A stretch of DNA of 64,000 nt from Xanthobacter dioxanivorans (GTDB taxonomy: Bacteria; Pseudomonadota; Alphaproteobacteria; Rhizobiales; Xanthobacteraceae): positions 5,002,501 through 5,066,500 of the forward strand of contig NZ_CP063362.1 in assembly GCF_016807805.1 (NCBI RefSeq), given 5' to 3'. Shown one piece after another: positions 26,332 to 34,560 of the stretch (position 1 is its first letter; each line of letters begins with the position of its first letter). The notes under the pieces were generated by a model. That model made no database searches. It was not told the origin of the DNA and saw only the letters and a program-made list of their open reading frames with translations. Position numbers and translations under genes: made by a program.

Positions 26332-26664
26332 ATGTCACCAACCAAGGGGGCACAGCCGCGCTATTTCGCCCGGATCGAGCGCGAAGGCCCATGGTGGTGC
26401 GTTTCGTTCAGAGATCTGCCTGGCTGCCTCACCTCCGGCCGCGGGCGAGCCGAGGCGCTGCGCATGGCGGCGGATGCCCTGGCCACCTGGTGCGCCGGCA
26501 TCCCGCCTCTGCGCCTGCCGAGGCCCACCGGCCCAGCCGCGGGCGAGGTGCTCGTCACGGCGCGGTTCAACCGCCCACCGCATCCCCTGCCGCCCGCCTG
26601 CGGCACCCGCTTCCTCGCACCCCTGGCGGCGCGGTGGCTAAACAAAGACGGAGATTGGAGATGA
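26332..26664 (+). CDS. HicB-like protein (antitoxin-type fold), no HicA partner
   Basis: 110 aa. RYFARIEREGPWWCVSFRDLPGCLTSGRGRAEALRMAADAL follows the HicB/UPF0150 pattern (beta-strand, F.DLPGC.T.G....A...A..AL), a partial RNase H-like fold. HicB normally neutralises a HicA mRNA interferase encoded beside it. No HicA-sized gene is present; the next gene, overlapping by four bases, encodes 240 aa of unknown type. I chose the ATG at 26332, which follows AAGGAGG; an earlier ATG overlaps the XRE stop. The C-terminus lacks a recognisable ribbon-helix-helix. Confidence 0.78.
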   Translation: MSPTKGAQPRYFARIEREGPWWCVSFRDLPGCLTSGRGRAEALRMAADALATWCAGIPPLRLPRPTGPAAGEVLVTARFNRPPHPLPPACGTRFLAPLAARWLNKDGDWR

Positions 26665-27383
26665 CCGTAGATGAAACGGCCGACACGTTTGCGGCCGACC
26701 TTGCGCAATTGAACGGAGAGATGCTTAACGAGTTCAACTGCCTCGCATTCACCGGGTGCTTGACCAAGTACAAAATAGATGTTTATAGGCAGACAGAACT
26801 GTATTTTAGTGAATTGACGTACATCCCAATTCCGATCTCGAATATCTCAGATATTGGTCGAGATATAGATACTTATGGCATTTATCGCGTCATAAATGCA
26901 GAATTTGATACGATATTAGAAATGCTAAAGAGGGGCGATATAGTGGCCACCGGCCGCAAAGGAAGCCCTCTCGCCGCTGTTGAAATTATTCCATCGGACA
27001 TTTGGTATTATGCAAACTTCACAATTCGGAACAATAATACAGTTCCCATCAATGGGACAGATACAACGTTCTATTCCGTCCGGCTCTACAGCAGGGACAA
27101 TGCCCCTCAAATTAATGAGGTAGCGGTCCCTGCCTTTGCAAACGAAAATGTGGAGGCAAAGAACAGGGGTGGCGCGCCGCGCACCTATCGGTGGTCGGAA
27201 ATCATTGATCGCTTCATGGTCGGTCTCGGAACGCCTGATTCTCAAGCTGAACTGGTTCGGAGAGTCCAGGCCGCGGCGAAAGCATCGGGCCAAGAGGAAC
27301 CGGACAGGAAGACCATTCTGCCGGAATTCGGCAGGCGATTCCCCATCTTTATGGAGGCTGTAAGGAAGCGCCCCGACGAATAG
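26661..27383 (+). CDS. Unknown protein, low-GC gene coupled to the HicB-like gene
   Basis: 240 aa. The central part (about 60-150) is rich in Ile, Asn, Tyr and Asp and is encoded by clearly AT-richer DNA than its neighbours, a sign of separate acquisition. The C-terminal 75 residues return to host-like composition (RWSEIIDRFMVGLGTPDSQA, then a basic helical end). It starts ATGA over the stop of the HicB-like gene. No motif recognised. It could be an effector paired with the HicB-like protein or a phage component. An imperfect dyad, TAGGGG to CCCCTA (27381-27401), lies at its stop. Confidence 0.68.
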   Translation: MTVDETADTFAADLAQLNGEMLNEFNCLAFTGCLTKYKIDVYRQTELYFSELTYIPIPISNISDIGRDIDTYGIYRVINAEFDTILEMLKRGDIVATGRKGSPLAAVEIIPSDIWYYANFTIRNNNTVPINGTDTTFYSVRLYSRDNAPQINEVAVPAFANENVEAKNRGGAPRTYRWSEIIDRFMVGLGTPDSQAELVRRVQAAAKASGQEEPDRKTILPEFGRRFPIFMEAVRKRPDE

Positions 27384-27497
27384 GGGGAACCGTTTCCCCT
27401 AGTTACCCTCAGTTCCCCCCTCTGCTGGCGGTTGGAACTCTGCGGTGATGGCTGCTGATGCCGGACGTTGCCCGGCAGGGAAAGGAGCCATCCAGCT

Positions 27498-27755
27498 ATG
27501 CCCGATAACGACAATCGCGCCACCGGCGCCCCAGCCTTTACCCCGCTCATCGACACCGCCGAAGCTGCCAAGCTGCTCGGCCTCGCCGCCATCTCCCTCG
27601 CGAAGATGCGCGTGCGCGGCGACGGGCCGCCCTATGTGCAGCTCGGCCGAGCCGTCCGCTATGACCCTGCGGCGGTGATGGCCTGGGCGGCGGCGCGCAC
27701 CCGCCGCAGCACCAGCGAAGCCACCGTCGCGGCGGTGCGCGGGGAGGCCGCATGA
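27498..27755 (+). CDS. AlpA/excisionase-like HTH_17 DNA-binding protein
   Basis: 85 aa. PLIDTAEAAKLLGLAAISLA followed by KMRVRGDGPPYVQLGRAVRY and AAVMAWAAARTRRS is the MerR-like winged-helix fold of the AlpA/Xis group (T..AA..LG.s...l...R..G.GP....lGr.vrY......aW). Such proteins act as excision directionality factors or activators in integrative elements. The ATG follows AAAGGAG. The stop overlaps the next start (27752-27755), so it begins an operon with the tail genes. Confidence 0.9.
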   Translation: MPDNDNRATGAPAFTPLIDTAEAAKLLGLAAISLAKMRVRGDGPPYVQLGRAVRYDPAAVMAWAAARTRRSTSEATVAAVRGEAA

Positions 27756-28876
27756 TGCCGCACGATCTCAGCCCGTTTCTCATGACGGAATCGGAGCGCG
27801 CGCGCTTCCTCGATCTCGTGCGCTCCAGCCGCAGCGGCCACACGCCCACTGCGGCCTGGGTCATGGACCTGCTGTCCAAGGTCCTGTTCGTCCTCGGCGT
27901 CGAGTTTCTCGCCGCCCTGGCGCCTCTCACCCGCCGCGGCGACGGCACGTTCTCGCTCGCCGGTGCGCCGGAGGCCGCTTGCTGGCCCGCCGGTGCCGCT
28001 CACACGGCGGACACCTCCTTCGCGCCGGGGGAAGTCCGCGTCGAAGGCCTCTCCGGCACTTGGGAAGATGCCAACGCGCGTCAACGGGCGGTGGCTTGGG
28101 GCGAGGCGGTGGCCGGGCGCGTCTGGCGCCGGCCGGCCGATCCTTGTCCGCCGCTCGAGGCGGTGGAACGCCTGTACGCGCTCGCCGGCCTTGCCATCCT
28201 AGCCGAACGCTACGCCGCGCGCGGATATCCCACGGACGTCAGCGACGATCTGCCGTTCGTCACCGATGCCCCCCCTCTGGCATTCGACCTTCCCGGTGGT
28301 GTGCCGGAGCCGCAGCCTGCGCCGTCCGCCCGGCCCGCCGCCGATGCCAGCGCCGACGGGCCGCTCGTCGTGGTCCCGGCGCTGGTGCTCGACGCGCTCC
28401 ACTGTATCGCGGACGGCCTGGAGGAACTGGCCCGCAACCCCGCATGCGCCGGCATCATCCGCGCCGGTGGCGCCGAGCCGGACGATGTGGCACGCGCCGC
28501 CGAGTTGGCGGGCGGGCTCGCGGTTCGCGGGCTCGCGGGAGAGTGGGGGCCGCCGCCGGCCCATGCCGCACGTCCGGCCGAGGTGGCAAACCTCGCCCGC
28601 GAGCGGCGCCAGCGCGGCAGCCACCTGCGGGCTGTCTCCGTGGCGGCTTCGCCACCGGCAACCACGGCGGCCACCCTGCGCGGCGTGGCGGCGACCATGC
28701 GCGACATGGCGCGGGCGGCGAACGATCCCGTCCGGGCCGCCGAGATGCGCGCCGCCGGGCTACGGCCGGACCTCTTCGCCGGTGGCGAGCGCTTCGCCGA
28801 TCGCCTCGCCGCGGATGCGGACCACATCGCCCACATCTTCGCCGCGGGCCGCAACGACACCCCGCCCGCCGCCTGA
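27752..28876 (+). CDS. Unknown 374-aa phage-element protein
   Basis: Starts MMPHDLSPFLMTESERARFL, overlapping the AlpA-like gene by four bases. Helical regions at both ends are joined by Pro/Ala-rich linkers (about 180-200 and 265-290). There is no P-loop, nuclease or structural-protein signature. Position before the tail chaperone would suit a minor virion or morphogenesis protein, but nothing in the sequence proves it. The GC content is high and host-like. Confidence 0.7.
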   Translation: MMPHDLSPFLMTESERARFLDLVRSSRSGHTPTAAWVMDLLSKVLFVLGVEFLAALAPLTRRGDGTFSLAGAPEAACWPAGAAHTADTSFAPGEVRVEGLSGTWEDANARQRAVAWGEAVAGRVWRRPADPCPPLEAVERLYALAGLAILAERYAARGYPTDVSDDLPFVTDAPPLAFDLPGGVPEPQPAPSARPAADASADGPLVVVPALVLDALHCIADGLEELARNPACAGIIRAGGAEPDDVARAAELAGGLAVRGLAGEWGPPPAHAARPAEVANLARERRQRGSHLRAVSVAASPPATTAATLRGVAATMRDMARAANDPVRAAEMRAAGLRPDLFAGGERFADRLAADADHIAHIFAAGRNDTPPAA

Positions 28877-28924
28877 GTGCGGCGGACGTTCTTTTCCTCT
28901 CCCATCCCTTCGAAAGGAAATCCA

Positions 28925-29248
28925 ATGGCTTCCACCACCATCACCCTTGACGAGCCGGTCCTCGGCCACGGCGGCGAGATCCGCACCCTCACCGTCCGTG
29001 AGCCGAAGGGCCACGAATTCTTTGAGTTCGGAGAGCCCTTCAGCCACGCCCGCAATCCGGACGGCACAATCTATTCCATCGAAATCGACGGAGTGCTGAA
29101 GAAGTACGTGGCCGCTTGCGTCGAAAATGCAGGCGAGCCCGAACTGATGCGGCTGTGTCTCGCGGATGCCATGGCGGTGAAGGACGCAGTGCTTGGTTTT
29201 TTTACGGGCGCCCGACTCAAGAACTCCGCGAAATCTGCGACGTCCTGA
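28925..29248 (+). CDS. Phage tail assembly chaperone, unshifted product (G-like)
   Basis: 107 aa. TITLDEPVLGHGGEIRTLTV followed by REPKGHEFFEFGEP matches the Mu gp41/P2 gpE-type tail assembly protein (beta-rich start, LTVREP.G.....G). Such chaperones coat the tape measure during tail assembly and are made in short and frameshifted forms. The slippery T7 at 29197-29203 sits 14 codons before its stop, and the tape-measure gene follows directly, the standard order in long-tailed phages. The ATG follows GAAAGGAAA. Confidence 0.85.
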   Translation: MASTTITLDEPVLGHGGEIRTLTVREPKGHEFFEFGEPFSHARNPDGTIYSIEIDGVLKKYVAACVENAGEPELMRLCLADAMAVKDAVLGFFTGARLKNSAKSATS

Positions 29249-29367
29249 TATTCGATCTTCACATCGTCGACGCGGAGGCTTGCGGGCGCATGACACTGAG
29301 CGAGATTCTATACTGGGCCCAGCGCGCGAGCTTGCGCGTCAAGGCCGCCAAGGCCTGGAGGCGGTGA
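28925..29367 (+). CDS. Phage tail assembly chaperone, -1 frameshift product (GT-like)
   Basis: After slipping on T TTT TTT, translation continues as FFYGRPTQELREICDVLIFD and ends with a 26-residue segment starting MTLSEILYWAQRASLRVKAA. That last part has the short P2 gpE' pattern (sLsEl..W...A..R) and has no convincing start of its own. The combined product is 147 aa, ending two bases before the tape-measure ATG. The T domain is what normally recruits the major tail protein to the chaperone-coated tape measure. The fused product is inferred from the frame structure and the known conservation of this device. Confidence 0.78.
29197..29203 (+). other. -1 frameshift slippery heptamer T TTT TTT in the tail chaperone gene
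   Basis: In the zero frame the codons are GGT TTT TTT ACG, so the T7 run forms a perfect X_XXY_YYZ heptamer. A step back gives TTT TTT TAC and opens a 54-codon extension that ends right before the tape measure. Confidence 0.8.
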
Positions 29368-29369
29368 CG

Positions 29370-31424
29370 ATGGCGGGACGTACACTTGAGGCGCGCGCGA
29401 TCATCAGCGCCAAGGACCAGGCGAGCGCCGTGTTTGCCCAGGTAGGCCGCGCGGCTGCGAAGATGGGGGCGGCCACCAAGGCCGCCTCCGGCATCGCCGG
29501 CAAAAACGTCAACGCGGTGACGGCGCCTCTCGGCAAGCTCGACAAGGTTGTCCACCGCGTTTCGGGCGCCGTCGCCGCGACCTATGCCGCGCACCGCGGC
29601 GCGCGGGTCGTCGAGAACGTGGCGGAACTATATAAGACCTTCGACGATCTCGCCCGGTACCAGCGCGCCATTCTCGGCATCACCGAGGCCCAGCAAGCCC
29701 CGCTGCTGAAGCAGGCCACCTCCGGCGAGATCAAGGGATTCAACGACATCGAAATCCTGCATGCCCAGCTAGACCTCGCCCAGCGCGGGTTGCAGCAGGA
29801 CGCGATAATCCCCATCACCAAGGCGGCGGCAAGCTTCGCCCTCGCGCTCGGCACCGACCTGCCAACCGCCGCGAAGACGCTCGAGGGCATTCTTTTCTCG
29901 ACCGGCAAGGATCTGCACGACACCGGCGCGGCTGTGGAGGCGGCGAACAAAGCCGCGTCGTACGCGACCAAGCTGGCGAAGATCGGCGGCCTCGACGAAG
30001 AGGATGTGCGTCAATTCTTCAAATATGCGGGCGCCCCAGGCTCGGTGGCCGGATTTTCCGACGCCACCATGGGAGCGGTCGCGGCCATCCTGCGCAAGTC
30101 CAACATCCGCGGCGACGAGGCGGGTGTCGCGATGCGGGCCTTCGCCGGCAAGTTGGTGGCGCCGACCAAGAAGGGTATGGCCGCGCTTGATGCCCTCGGC
30201 ATCGATTATGCCAGCTACACCAAGATGCCGGGAGCCCTGTCCGCCGACAACCTCGGGGCAGCGGTGAAACGCCAGCTCGGACGATCGCTCTCCGAAGCGC
30301 AGATGGCCGCGCTCAGGGCGGCGATGGAGGATCCCGACGTGGTCGGTGATCAGGGCGCCTTCACCGACAAGGCGGTGGAGATCGTCGGCGCGGGCTTCGC
30401 GAAGAACAAAAAGGGCCAGCTCGCAGCCAAGGATGCCCAGGCCATCGCGAAAGTGGCGAGCACCTTCTACCGGCTCGCCGTTGAAAGCGTGGACGTGGAA
30501 GGGCTCCTGCGGACCATCATCGAGAAGAACCCGACGCTGGCCCAGTCGAACGCGCTGTTCACCGAGCGCCAGGGCGCCCGCTTCTCTGTCCTGGCGAAGG
30601 GTGGACTTCCATTGTTCAACGAATACGTCCAGAAGCTCCTCGGCGCCGGCGATAACTTCCACCTCAAGATCGCTGAGGAACGCTCCGCTGGCTTCGCGGG
30701 CGCGATGAAGCAGGCGGAGGCGGCGACGCTCAACTTCACCACGGCCCTTGGCCGCGCATGGGACCCGGAACTTACGGGTGCGATGCGCACGTTTGCGACC
30801 ACGGTGCAGCATCTCTCGGAGCTCGATCCCACGGTCCTGAAGCTCGGCACGGCGGTGGGGGGCACAGTGGCGGCGCTTATCGCCTTCGAGGCGGCGGCGA
30901 AGGCGGGGGCAATCGTCATGGGCCTCGCCAACGCCGCCAGCGCCGGCGCCGGTGCGGGCGCGGCGGTGGGTGGAGTGGCGGCGGCCGGTGCCGCAGGTGC
31001 CGGCGCCGGTGCTGCAGCCGGCGGACTCGGCGTCCTTGGGGCCGCCGGCGTCGGCCTCGCCGCGGCGGGGGTCGGCTATCTCGGATACAAGGGAGCGGAG
31101 GCCCTCGCCGAAACCGAGTGGATGAAGCACCTCACCGACGCGTTGAACTACTGGAACAGCGCCCGGCCAACCTTCGACGGGCCTCTTGCCGGCGGGGGCG
31201 CGCCGCTCGGCCCGGGCCTGCGTCCTCTCGACGGTAACAATGTCAAGGCCGAGGTGTCCGGCCGGGCGGATGTGAATGTGACGGTGAAGGTGGAACCCTC
31301 GGATTGGCTGCAGGCGACCGTGAAGGAGGCAAAGGGGGCGATGAAAATCCAGAATGGAGCGCCTACAGGCCGCTCCATGCCGGAGGCCGAGCCGCCGTCC
31401 TCCGGCGCTTCGGGCCAATGGTAG
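29370..31424 (+). CDS. Phage tail tape measure protein
   Basis: 684 aa. The N-terminal TMP core is clear: ARAIISAKDQASAVFAQVGR, then helical repeats, and the PhageMin_Tail-like segment with FKYAGAPGSVAGFSDATMGA ... RKSNIRGDEAGVAMRAFAGKLVAPTKKG. A hydrophobic Ala/Gly stretch (about 505-570) is the usual membrane-interacting segment. It sets tail length and is threaded through the tube. At about 0.15 nm per residue it would specify a tail near 100 nm, a rough rule only. It starts two bases after the chaperone extension stop. It is the only large virion gene in the element. Confidence 0.88.
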   Translation: MAGRTLEARAIISAKDQASAVFAQVGRAAAKMGAATKAASGIAGKNVNAVTAPLGKLDKVVHRVSGAVAATYAAHRGARVVENVAELYKTFDDLARYQRAILGITEAQQAPLLKQATSGEIKGFNDIEILHAQLDLAQRGLQQDAIIPITKAAASFALALGTDLPTAAKTLEGILFSTGKDLHDTGAAVEAANKAASYATKLAKIGGLDEEDVRQFFKYAGAPGSVAGFSDATMGAVAAILRKSNIRGDEAGVAMRAFAGKLVAPTKKGMAALDALGIDYASYTKMPGALSADNLGAAVKRQLGRSLSEAQMAALRAAMEDPDVVGDQGAFTDKAVEIVGAGFAKNKKGQLAAKDAQAIAKVASTFYRLAVESVDVEGLLRTIIEKNPTLAQSNALFTERQGARFSVLAKGGLPLFNEYVQKLLGAGDNFHLKIAEERSAGFAGAMKQAEAATLNFTTALGRAWDPELTGAMRTFATTVQHLSELDPTVLKLGTAVGGTVAALIAFEAAAKAGAIVMGLANAASAGAGAGAAVGGVAAAGAAGAGAGAAAGGLGVLGAAGVGLAAAGVGYLGYKGAEALAETEWMKHLTDALNYWNSARPTFDGPLAGGGAPLGPGLRPLDGNNVKAEVSGRADVNVTVKVEPSDWLQATVKEAKGAMKIQNGAPTGRSMPEAEPPSSGASGQW

Positions 31425-31550
31425 GGGGCAACACCAGGTGACGGACCAAAACAAGCCTGCCGACCCGCCCGTGGTCTCCCCAGAGACCGCGGCGCGCATC
31501 GTCGAAATCGTCGCTGGGGGACCGCTCCCGCCGGTGATGCCCTCCCGCAT

Positions 31551-33152
31551 GTGGAGGCCCCGCCGCTCGCGCCGGATGGCCCGCCAGCGGCCGAAGGCGG
31601 GCCGGCGGGTGCCGATGCCGCCCCGCCGGCCCACCGCCGCCGTGGCCGCCCGCGCAAGCGGCGCGGCGAAGCGGCCGAGGGCGAGGCCGGCGAGGGCGAG
31701 GAGAAGCGCCCGCCGCGCGTCCGCAGCACCAGTGCCGAGACGGTGGGGGGTGTGCTCGACGGCGTGGAGTTTTGGCATTCCACCGACAATGAGCCCTATG
31801 CCACCGTAGAAATCGACGAGCACCACGAGCACCTCAGCGTGCTCGGGAGGGCCTTTGAACTGTTCCTGGCAGAGCGCATCTACGACGTGGCCGGCTCGGC
31901 TCCCACCACCAACGCGCTGCGCGACGTGCAGCGGCTGTGCTGCATTCACGCGAAGAAGGGCGCCGAGCATGAGGTGTTCCGCCGCGTCGCCCGCGCAGGC
32001 GGGCGCATCTACGTCGATTTGTGCGATCGGGCTTGGCAGGCCATCGAAATCACCAAGGATGGATGGGTGGCCATCCCCTCAGCGGCGCATCCGGTCAAGT
32101 TCCTCCGCTCGCGCGGGATGCAGGCCCTCCCCGAACCGGAGTTTTCCGACCGGGGAATCGAGGAGCTTCGTGAGTTTGTTAATGCGGACGGGCCGGACGA
32201 CTTCACCCTTGTCGTATCTTGGCTCCTGGCGGCCTTCGGTGGCCTTTCAGCCTTCCCGATCGCGGTGCTCTCCGGTGAAGCTGGCTCGGGGAAGTCCCGC
32301 CTGGCGGAGAAGATGCGCGCCCTCACGGATCCTCACATTGCGCCGATGCGCTCGCCGCCCCGCGACTTGCGCGACCTGTTCGCCGGCGCATCGAACCAAT
32401 TTATCACCTGCATCGACAACATCAGCCGCATGGAAGCTGATCTGTCGGACTCCCTCTGCCGCATGGCGTCGGGCTCCGCCGAGGCGACGCGCGCCCTGAA
32501 CACGAACGCGGAAGAGGTCTATCTCACCGGCGCGCGCCCCATCATCTTAACCGGCATCGGCGACCATTGGGGCCAGCAATCCGACCTCGCCACGCGCTCT
32601 CTTGCAATCAAACTCGCGGCCATCCCCGAGACCGAGCGGCGGACCGACGTGGATCTTGACGCGGCCTTTGCGGCGGCGCGCCCGCGCATCATCGGCGCGC
32701 TCTGCGACGCGGTGTCCTCCGGCCTCAGGCGCGAGGGCACGGTGCGGCTGGAGCGCCTGCCGCGACTTGCGGATTTCGCTCGGTGGGTTACCGCCTGCGA
32801 GCCCGGCCTCGGCTGGGATGAGGGCACGCTCGCCGCCGCGCTCGAGGCGGGGCGCCATGAATCCTCCGCCACCGCGTTCGATGCGGACGAGGTGGCCAAG
32901 GCCATCCATGCCTTCATCCTCGATGACCATCCGGTGGCAGGCTGGGAAGGGACCGCCGGGCGCCTCCTGACTGCTCTTAACGCCCGCGTCAGCGAGGAGG
33001 TGCGGCGCTTGCGCTCCTGGCCCGGCAACCCGACTGCGATGGGAACCCGCATCGAACGCGTGGCGGGGCTCCTGCGTTGGAAGGGCTTCGCAGTGATCCG
33101 GCGCCGCGGTGCCGAGCGGACCATCGCCATCAAGCCGCCACCGACAAAGTAG
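31551..33152 (+). CDS. P-loop ATPase of replication/primase-helicase type, probable frameshift near the start
   Basis: 533 aa from a GTG without ribosome site. Residues 1-60 are a Pro/Ala/Arg-rich linker; from about 65 a folded part begins (GVEFWHSTDNEPYATVEI), then an ATPase with Walker A SGEAGSGKS and Walker B-like FITCIDNISRM, and a conserved ARPIILTGIG sensor region, ending in a winged-helix-like domain (AGLLRWKGFAVIRRRG). Such proteins in phages and plasmids unwind or prime DNA. The likely true start is the GTG at 31438 in another frame (VTDQNKPADPPVV, after AGGGGG): adding one G to the G5 tract at 31516-31520 would join the two frames smoothly. So the gene may be frameshifted or carry a sequence error. 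Confidence 0.78.
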   Translation: MEAPPLAPDGPPAAEGGPAGADAAPPAHRRRGRPRKRRGEAAEGEAGEGEEKRPPRVRSTSAETVGGVLDGVEFWHSTDNEPYATVEIDEHHEHLSVLGRAFELFLAERIYDVAGSAPTTNALRDVQRLCCIHAKKGAEHEVFRRVARAGGRIYVDLCDRAWQAIEITKDGWVAIPSAAHPVKFLRSRGMQALPEPEFSDRGIEELREFVNADGPDDFTLVVSWLLAAFGGLSAFPIAVLSGEAGSGKSRLAEKMRALTDPHIAPMRSPPRDLRDLFAGASNQFITCIDNISRMEADLSDSLCRMASGSAEATRALNTNAEEVYLTGARPIILTGIGDHWGQQSDLATRSLAIKLAAIPETERRTDVDLDAAFAAARPRIIGALCDAVSSGLRREGTVRLERLPRLADFARWVTACEPGLGWDEGTLAAALEAGRHESSATAFDADEVAKAIHAFILDDHPVAGWEGTAGRLLTALNARVSEEVRRLRSWPGNPTAMGTRIERVAGLLRWKGFAVIRRRGAERTIAIKPPPTK

Positions 33153-33308
33153 CCTGCCCCACCTTTCCGCCCGCGCCCCCGTGCCTATCCGCCCCACGGG
33201 CCGCCGAAGGGTGAATTAAGGGCCGGCCCGGGCCATTCGCCCCGGCCTCGCGGTGGGCGCTGGTGACCTCCGGAGGCGATTGGAGCCGCGCCCGCGCTGG
33301 CGGCGGGG

Positions 33309-33396
33309 CACACTGTTGCGGCGGCGCCACGGGTACCCCCCCTATTTAGGGACCGTGTGCGGCCCAGCCTCCCGCACGGGGCCGCTGCCTCCCGGC
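33309..33396 (+). repeat. Left arm of a large imperfect inverted repeat
   Basis: About 88 bp that match 33625-33712 on the opposite strand. A 23-bp core is perfect (33336-33358, containing CCCCCCCTATTTAGGGACC), and a second perfect block reads CGCACGGGGCCGC. The core itself contains the small dyad CCCTA-TT-TAGGG. Confidence 0.75.
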
Positions 33397-33624
33397 TTTT
33401 GGGTAGTGGGCGCGGGCGCAAGCGGTACACGCTCAAACGCGTTCCGTGCCGGTTTTCAGCGTGCCGCACGCACTCGTGCACACGTCTCCCGCCCCGGTTG
33501 CGCGGCCGAGGCCCGGCGGACGGCGGATGCGCGCCGCGCAATTTGGCTAAGCCCATGTTTATTCATGAGAAATAATCCGCGGCCCTAAAGTTTAGGCTCG
33601 GACTTGAGCCATTCTCTGGCGGCG

Positions 33625-33712
33625 AGTCGGGGGCGGCGGCCCCGTGCGCAGGGTCGGGTGGTACACGGTCCCTAAATAGGGGGGGTGCCCAGGCGCGGCG
33701 GCAACACCTGTG
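33625..33712 (-). repeat. Right arm of a large imperfect inverted repeat
   Basis: Counterpart of 33309-33396, with the perfect core at 33663-33685. The arms are about 230 bp apart. Mismatches and small indels outside the core suggest either an old duplication or selection on the core only. Confidence 0.75.
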
Positions 33713-34560
33713 TCGTTCCTGCCCAGGCCTGCGCTCGGCCTGCGATTTACGGCCGAATTTCCGCGCAAATTAATTCCGAAAAAATGCCAGAAATTCAAAT
33801 TCGGGGTGCCGACGAGGCCAAATCCCATACGCCAGCACCATTTTTGCGAATTTTCTCGACACGTTGCAGCACCTTACGACACCGCCTTGTCACGTTCTAA
33901 ATCCTCATAAGCCATTGATAACAGACGCTTTTTGACACCTCGTCACGTTGGAGGCCCCATTCCTTTTAGAACTTTAAAGGAAAAATAGAGGGAGCGGCGG
34001 CAGGCGGGCGCCGGGGGAATTTATTTTACGCAATAGTGCGGAATAGGGACAGGCGTCGAAAGGCGACAAGGCGTCAATTATCCTGAATTATCATATACTT
34101 AAATGTATCGTGGCGTGAAAATCAGGGTGTCATAGGGGCGTCGAAGGCGTCGAAAATGGCGGCTCCAGCGGTGCCAGAGTGTAGAAAGTCGCCGCTCGAA
34201 GCGGGGGATTTTTCGATTTTCCTGGCATTTATTTTGAATTTCCGCCGCCGGAATTCGCGGTGGCGTCCTGGCGGGGCGCGCTCGATGGCTCGCGCCGGTG
34301 ATGGGCGGCCTCCTGGTGCATCTCGGCGGACCACCCGATGGCCTCCACCGCCGCCCCGCGGGCGTGGATCACGCGCCACTCTTTAGCCGCCGCGCCGGCT
34401 CTTTAGCGCTCGCGGAACGCGGCTCGCCATCAGGTTGCACCACCGCCCGCCTTCATGGCTCGGCTGTCGTCTCCCGCCGGGGCCGCGCGAGAGCGTGAAA
34501 GGGGTGGGGGAAATCAGCTTGCAGGCGGGCGGCGCTTGGGTGGGCGCCGGCCAATAGGGA

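Larger units (their letters stand above)
33153..34560. other. 1.4-kb noncoding segment of the element
   Basis: No credible gene on either strand. The left half holds the two arms of a large imperfect inverted repeat. The middle (about 33750-34160) is much AT-richer, with runs such as AAATTAATTCCGAAAAAATG and repeated GTCACGTT words (33887, 33941). An origin, a packaging site or regulatory RNA would all fit such a place between replication-type ATPase and integrase; none can be shown. Confidence 0.5.
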
